The notes below the pieces were generated by a model, which saw nothing but the letters and a program-made list of their open reading frames with translations, searched no databases and was not told the DNA's origin. DNA of 64,000 bases from Muscardinus avellanarius (lineage: Eukaryota > Chordata > Mammalia > Rodentia > Gliridae). Every line of letters begins with the position of its first letter. Positions within the stretch are counted from its first letter, which is position 1. The stretch spans positions 152,234,546 to 152,298,545 of the forward strand of contig OY726560.1 in NCBI GenBank assembly GCA_963383645.1. The letters are read 5' to 3'. This document shows positions 61,928-64,000 of the stretch, one piece after another. Both the position numbers and the translations under genes were made by a program.

Positions 61928-63799
61928 CAGGGACGCTTGGGACCAAACCCTTTCCAAGTGCTATTAATCCAAGATGAAGCCAGCATGTGTCAGGATGGGC
62001 GGTGCGAGCGAGGCTGGTTCCCTGCCCACAGCACTGAGTGGGGCCAGGGAAGCTGCGGGTGGGAAGGGGCGCGAGGCCACGGGGGCAGCCCACAGGGCCC
62101 CATCGTCCTTGCCCCATGGTGTACCAGGTTGACTGCTTCCAGGTAAATACAAACATCAAGACCTGTAACATGCATCGGAGCACGTGGGGGTGAACGCATC
62201 ACGGAGCTGTCAGCAGGCGCTCAGCTGGGGCTTCTAGGTGCTCGGTGCAACGCAGTCAGGACCAGATGGTTCCACGTCCCAGGCCAGCCTCAGGATCCCG
62301 CCAGGACTCTCCGGCTTGCCAATTCCTAATTCTACCACTGACTTTGTTTTGTGCCCCAACTAAGTGAATCACCTATTTTACTCCAGTTTACATGGAACAG
62401 GGTTTCCCTGTTCTAGCCCTTCAGGTTTGGGTGTGAATGCTGGGGCCACTTCCCGGGGCCCCCTGGCTGCTGCCCCGCGGGAGTGTCTGTGGTCACCGAC
62501 AGGCTCGTGTCTGTTTTGCAATTTAGAACTCTGCATGAAATTCTGTTTTGGTAAAGGTTTTGGTGCTGAGAAATTCATTAAGTAGTTAAATAGTTAAATG
62601 CATAAATCAGGGAAATAAAACTGCAAAGCAGCATGATTTCTCGGGGCCCGTCTGGTGTGAAAAACCCCGTCTGCAGGACAGGACCGGCAGTGGACATTTG
62701 GGGCTGCAAATCTCTGAATGAAATGAACCATGCTGCACACACTCTGGTATTTTCCAGGGCCACAAAGATAACAGGAAGCTGTAAACCAGGCTACGGATGA
62801 GGAAGGATGACCCGAGGTTGGTCAGCAGCCGGGAGTTCTCCCCTGCTCCGGGGTCAGAGACGGGGCCTGGTGGCCCAGGTGAGGGTCTGAGAGGAGGTGG
62901 GCATCCTGCCCCGCCCCCTCCCAGATCCTGATGTGCTCGGTCCTCAGTTCTTGTGAGATTCTTCCAAACCCCGGGGACAACAGGCATGATGCCCTAGGAA
63001 GAGGCGGGGGACATCAAAGCCCCAGGGATGAGTTCTGTCCACAAAGCAACTCCCAGAAGGAGCGCTGCACCCTGTGTGTGCACGCGCACGGGCTACTCCT
63101 TGGAGAAAAGTTGTGGCTTATTTAGATGGCACCTCACACTTTTCTAAATTGGATCTGGGTGGTGCCATACATACTTTTCTAAAATGGGTTCGAGTCAACA
63201 TCAAAGCAGGTATTTTGCTTTGTCTGCTTGGAGTGATTGTAAAGGAAAGCGTCCAGGGTCACCAGGCTCCTCCTGAAGGGCACGGCTTGTGTTTTCCTGA
63301 CCTTGAGAGAGAGATGGTGCCCCTTCTGGGCAATGGCCTCAACCGTCTCTGCCATTCCTCCCAGCACTAACTCCTACCTTGTACCTTACTGTTTATCTGT
63401 CTCCCTCCAGGTGAGCAAAGACTTAGCAAAAGCATGGACCTCATCTGTCATGTCCAGTAACATCTCCCAGCTCAGAGCCCTGCCCAGCGCGCTGTAAGCC
63501 CTGCCACATATCTACTGAGCAAATGACGGAGTGAATGATGGTGTCAACCCTCCTGCATACCCAGCCCTCCATGCACACCGGGGACAGCTGCAGGGGCAAG
63601 GATGCAGTGCCCAGGAGCCCCAGCCCACTGCCTGCCACCTGCTGAGGCCCCAGCAACATCCCCAAACTAACTGTACCTACCCTCCCCCGCAGCACAGACA
63701 GCACCTCCCGCAGGACTGCGAAGGAGCATGCCTTGAGTTCACGCATGGATACAGTTCCCGGGGGTTTCTCTGGCACCTGGCAAGGCTCGGTCCAAGCAC
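61925..63799. other. Unassigned stretch of about 1.9 kb
   Basis: No exon or repeat recognised. 62340-62630 is non-repetitive with 'TTAAATAGTTAAATGCATAA' and could be a conserved non-coding element (untested). Frames of 100-126 codons at 62607-62987 (minus) and 63441-63776 (minus) show no domain. Confidence 0.35.
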
Positions 63800-63925
63800 T
63801 ATTGAGTCCAAGATGGCTTTTATTGTTCCCATTTCAGAGGTGAGAAAACGGAGGCGCAGAAGTTGGGTAGCAGCGGCAAAGCCAGGCTTCACATTTCGTC
63901 TCCTGATGCCCCTGTTACAGCTACT
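63800..63925 (+). mobile_element. MIR relic
   Basis: 'TTTATTGTTCCCATTTCAGA', 'GGTGAGAAAACGGAGGCGCA' and 'GTAGCAGCGGCAAAGCCAGG' match the MIR 3' half. Confidence 0.78.
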
Positions 63926-64000
63926 CCGTCTCTGTCCCTTTCTCTACACTAATCTCTCCTTTATTTTCTCCCTCTCTTTTTTTCTTACAACACAAAGCAT
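63926..64000. other. Pyrimidine-rich end of window
   Basis: C/T-rich sequence; nothing recognised. Confidence 0.3.

Noticed and set aside
61671..62183. 170-codon minus-strand frame
   Set aside because: Central third is the (GA)n reverse of a (TC)n microsatellite, and it overlaps a MIR relic.

Overview
This window is ordinary mammalian non-coding DNA. I find no protein-coding exon, structural RNA gene, CRISPR array or prokaryotic operon in it. The many short open frames are chance frames, or frames running through low-complexity DNA such as (GT)n and (GAT)n or through SINE and LINE copies. None resembles a protein family I recognise.

The organism is most likely a rodent of the squirrel-related clade (ground squirrel, marmot or close relative). 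The most frequent repeat is a composite SINE of about 200 bp. Its 5' half is 7SL/B1-like ('GGCGTGGTGGC...', '...GGGAGGCTGAGACAGGAGGATC'), followed by an A-rich link and a tRNA/ID-like 3' half ('GGGGGTATAGCTCAGAGGTAG...CCCCAGTACC'). This is the B1-dID / ID-B1 architecture. Two free ID elements are also present. There is no Alu, and no typical mouse B2. The species call is inference from repeats only.

Layout. 0-16 kb: a MaLR LTR, several decayed antisense LINE-1 pieces, a nested L1/SINE/MLT1 block (8.4-9.7 kb), a (GAT)n array, and an L1 interrupted by two inverted SINEs (13.6-15.5 kb), ending in a MER5A-type hAT fragment. 16-25 kb: mostly unassigned sequence with MIR/L2 relics, an L1 3' UTR (19.7-20.5 kb), a recent 216 bp direct duplication (21.0/21.6 kb) and a small dispersed duplication (23.3/24.6 kb). 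25-35 kb: dense SINEs, L2, MIR and two MaLR/MLT1 LTRs, one holding a 180 bp polypyrimidine tract. 35-45 kb: a minus-strand ERV LTR with primer-binding site (37.8-38.5 kb), MLT1, a roughly 2 kb antisense L1 with a 26 bp triplication, and an antisense MLT1. 45-64 kb: long unassigned stretches, a cluster of SINEs (50.5-51.6 kb), an AT-rich minisatellite, many MIR relics and a plus-strand ERV LTR at 60.7-61.4 kb.

The most unusual single item is a 50 bp near-perfect palindrome at 5918-5967. It contains five contiguous alternating nGAAn/nTTCn pentamers, the arrangement of a strong heat-shock element. Other items worth checking are the enhancer-like 66 bp U3 repeats of the 38 kb LTR, the internally duplicated 61 kb LTR with splice-acceptor-like motifs, the YY1-like triplication inside L1, and two pairs of unassigned dispersed duplications. 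Repeat family names are my recognition from memory of consensus features. Subfamily names and exact ends need RepeatMasker.
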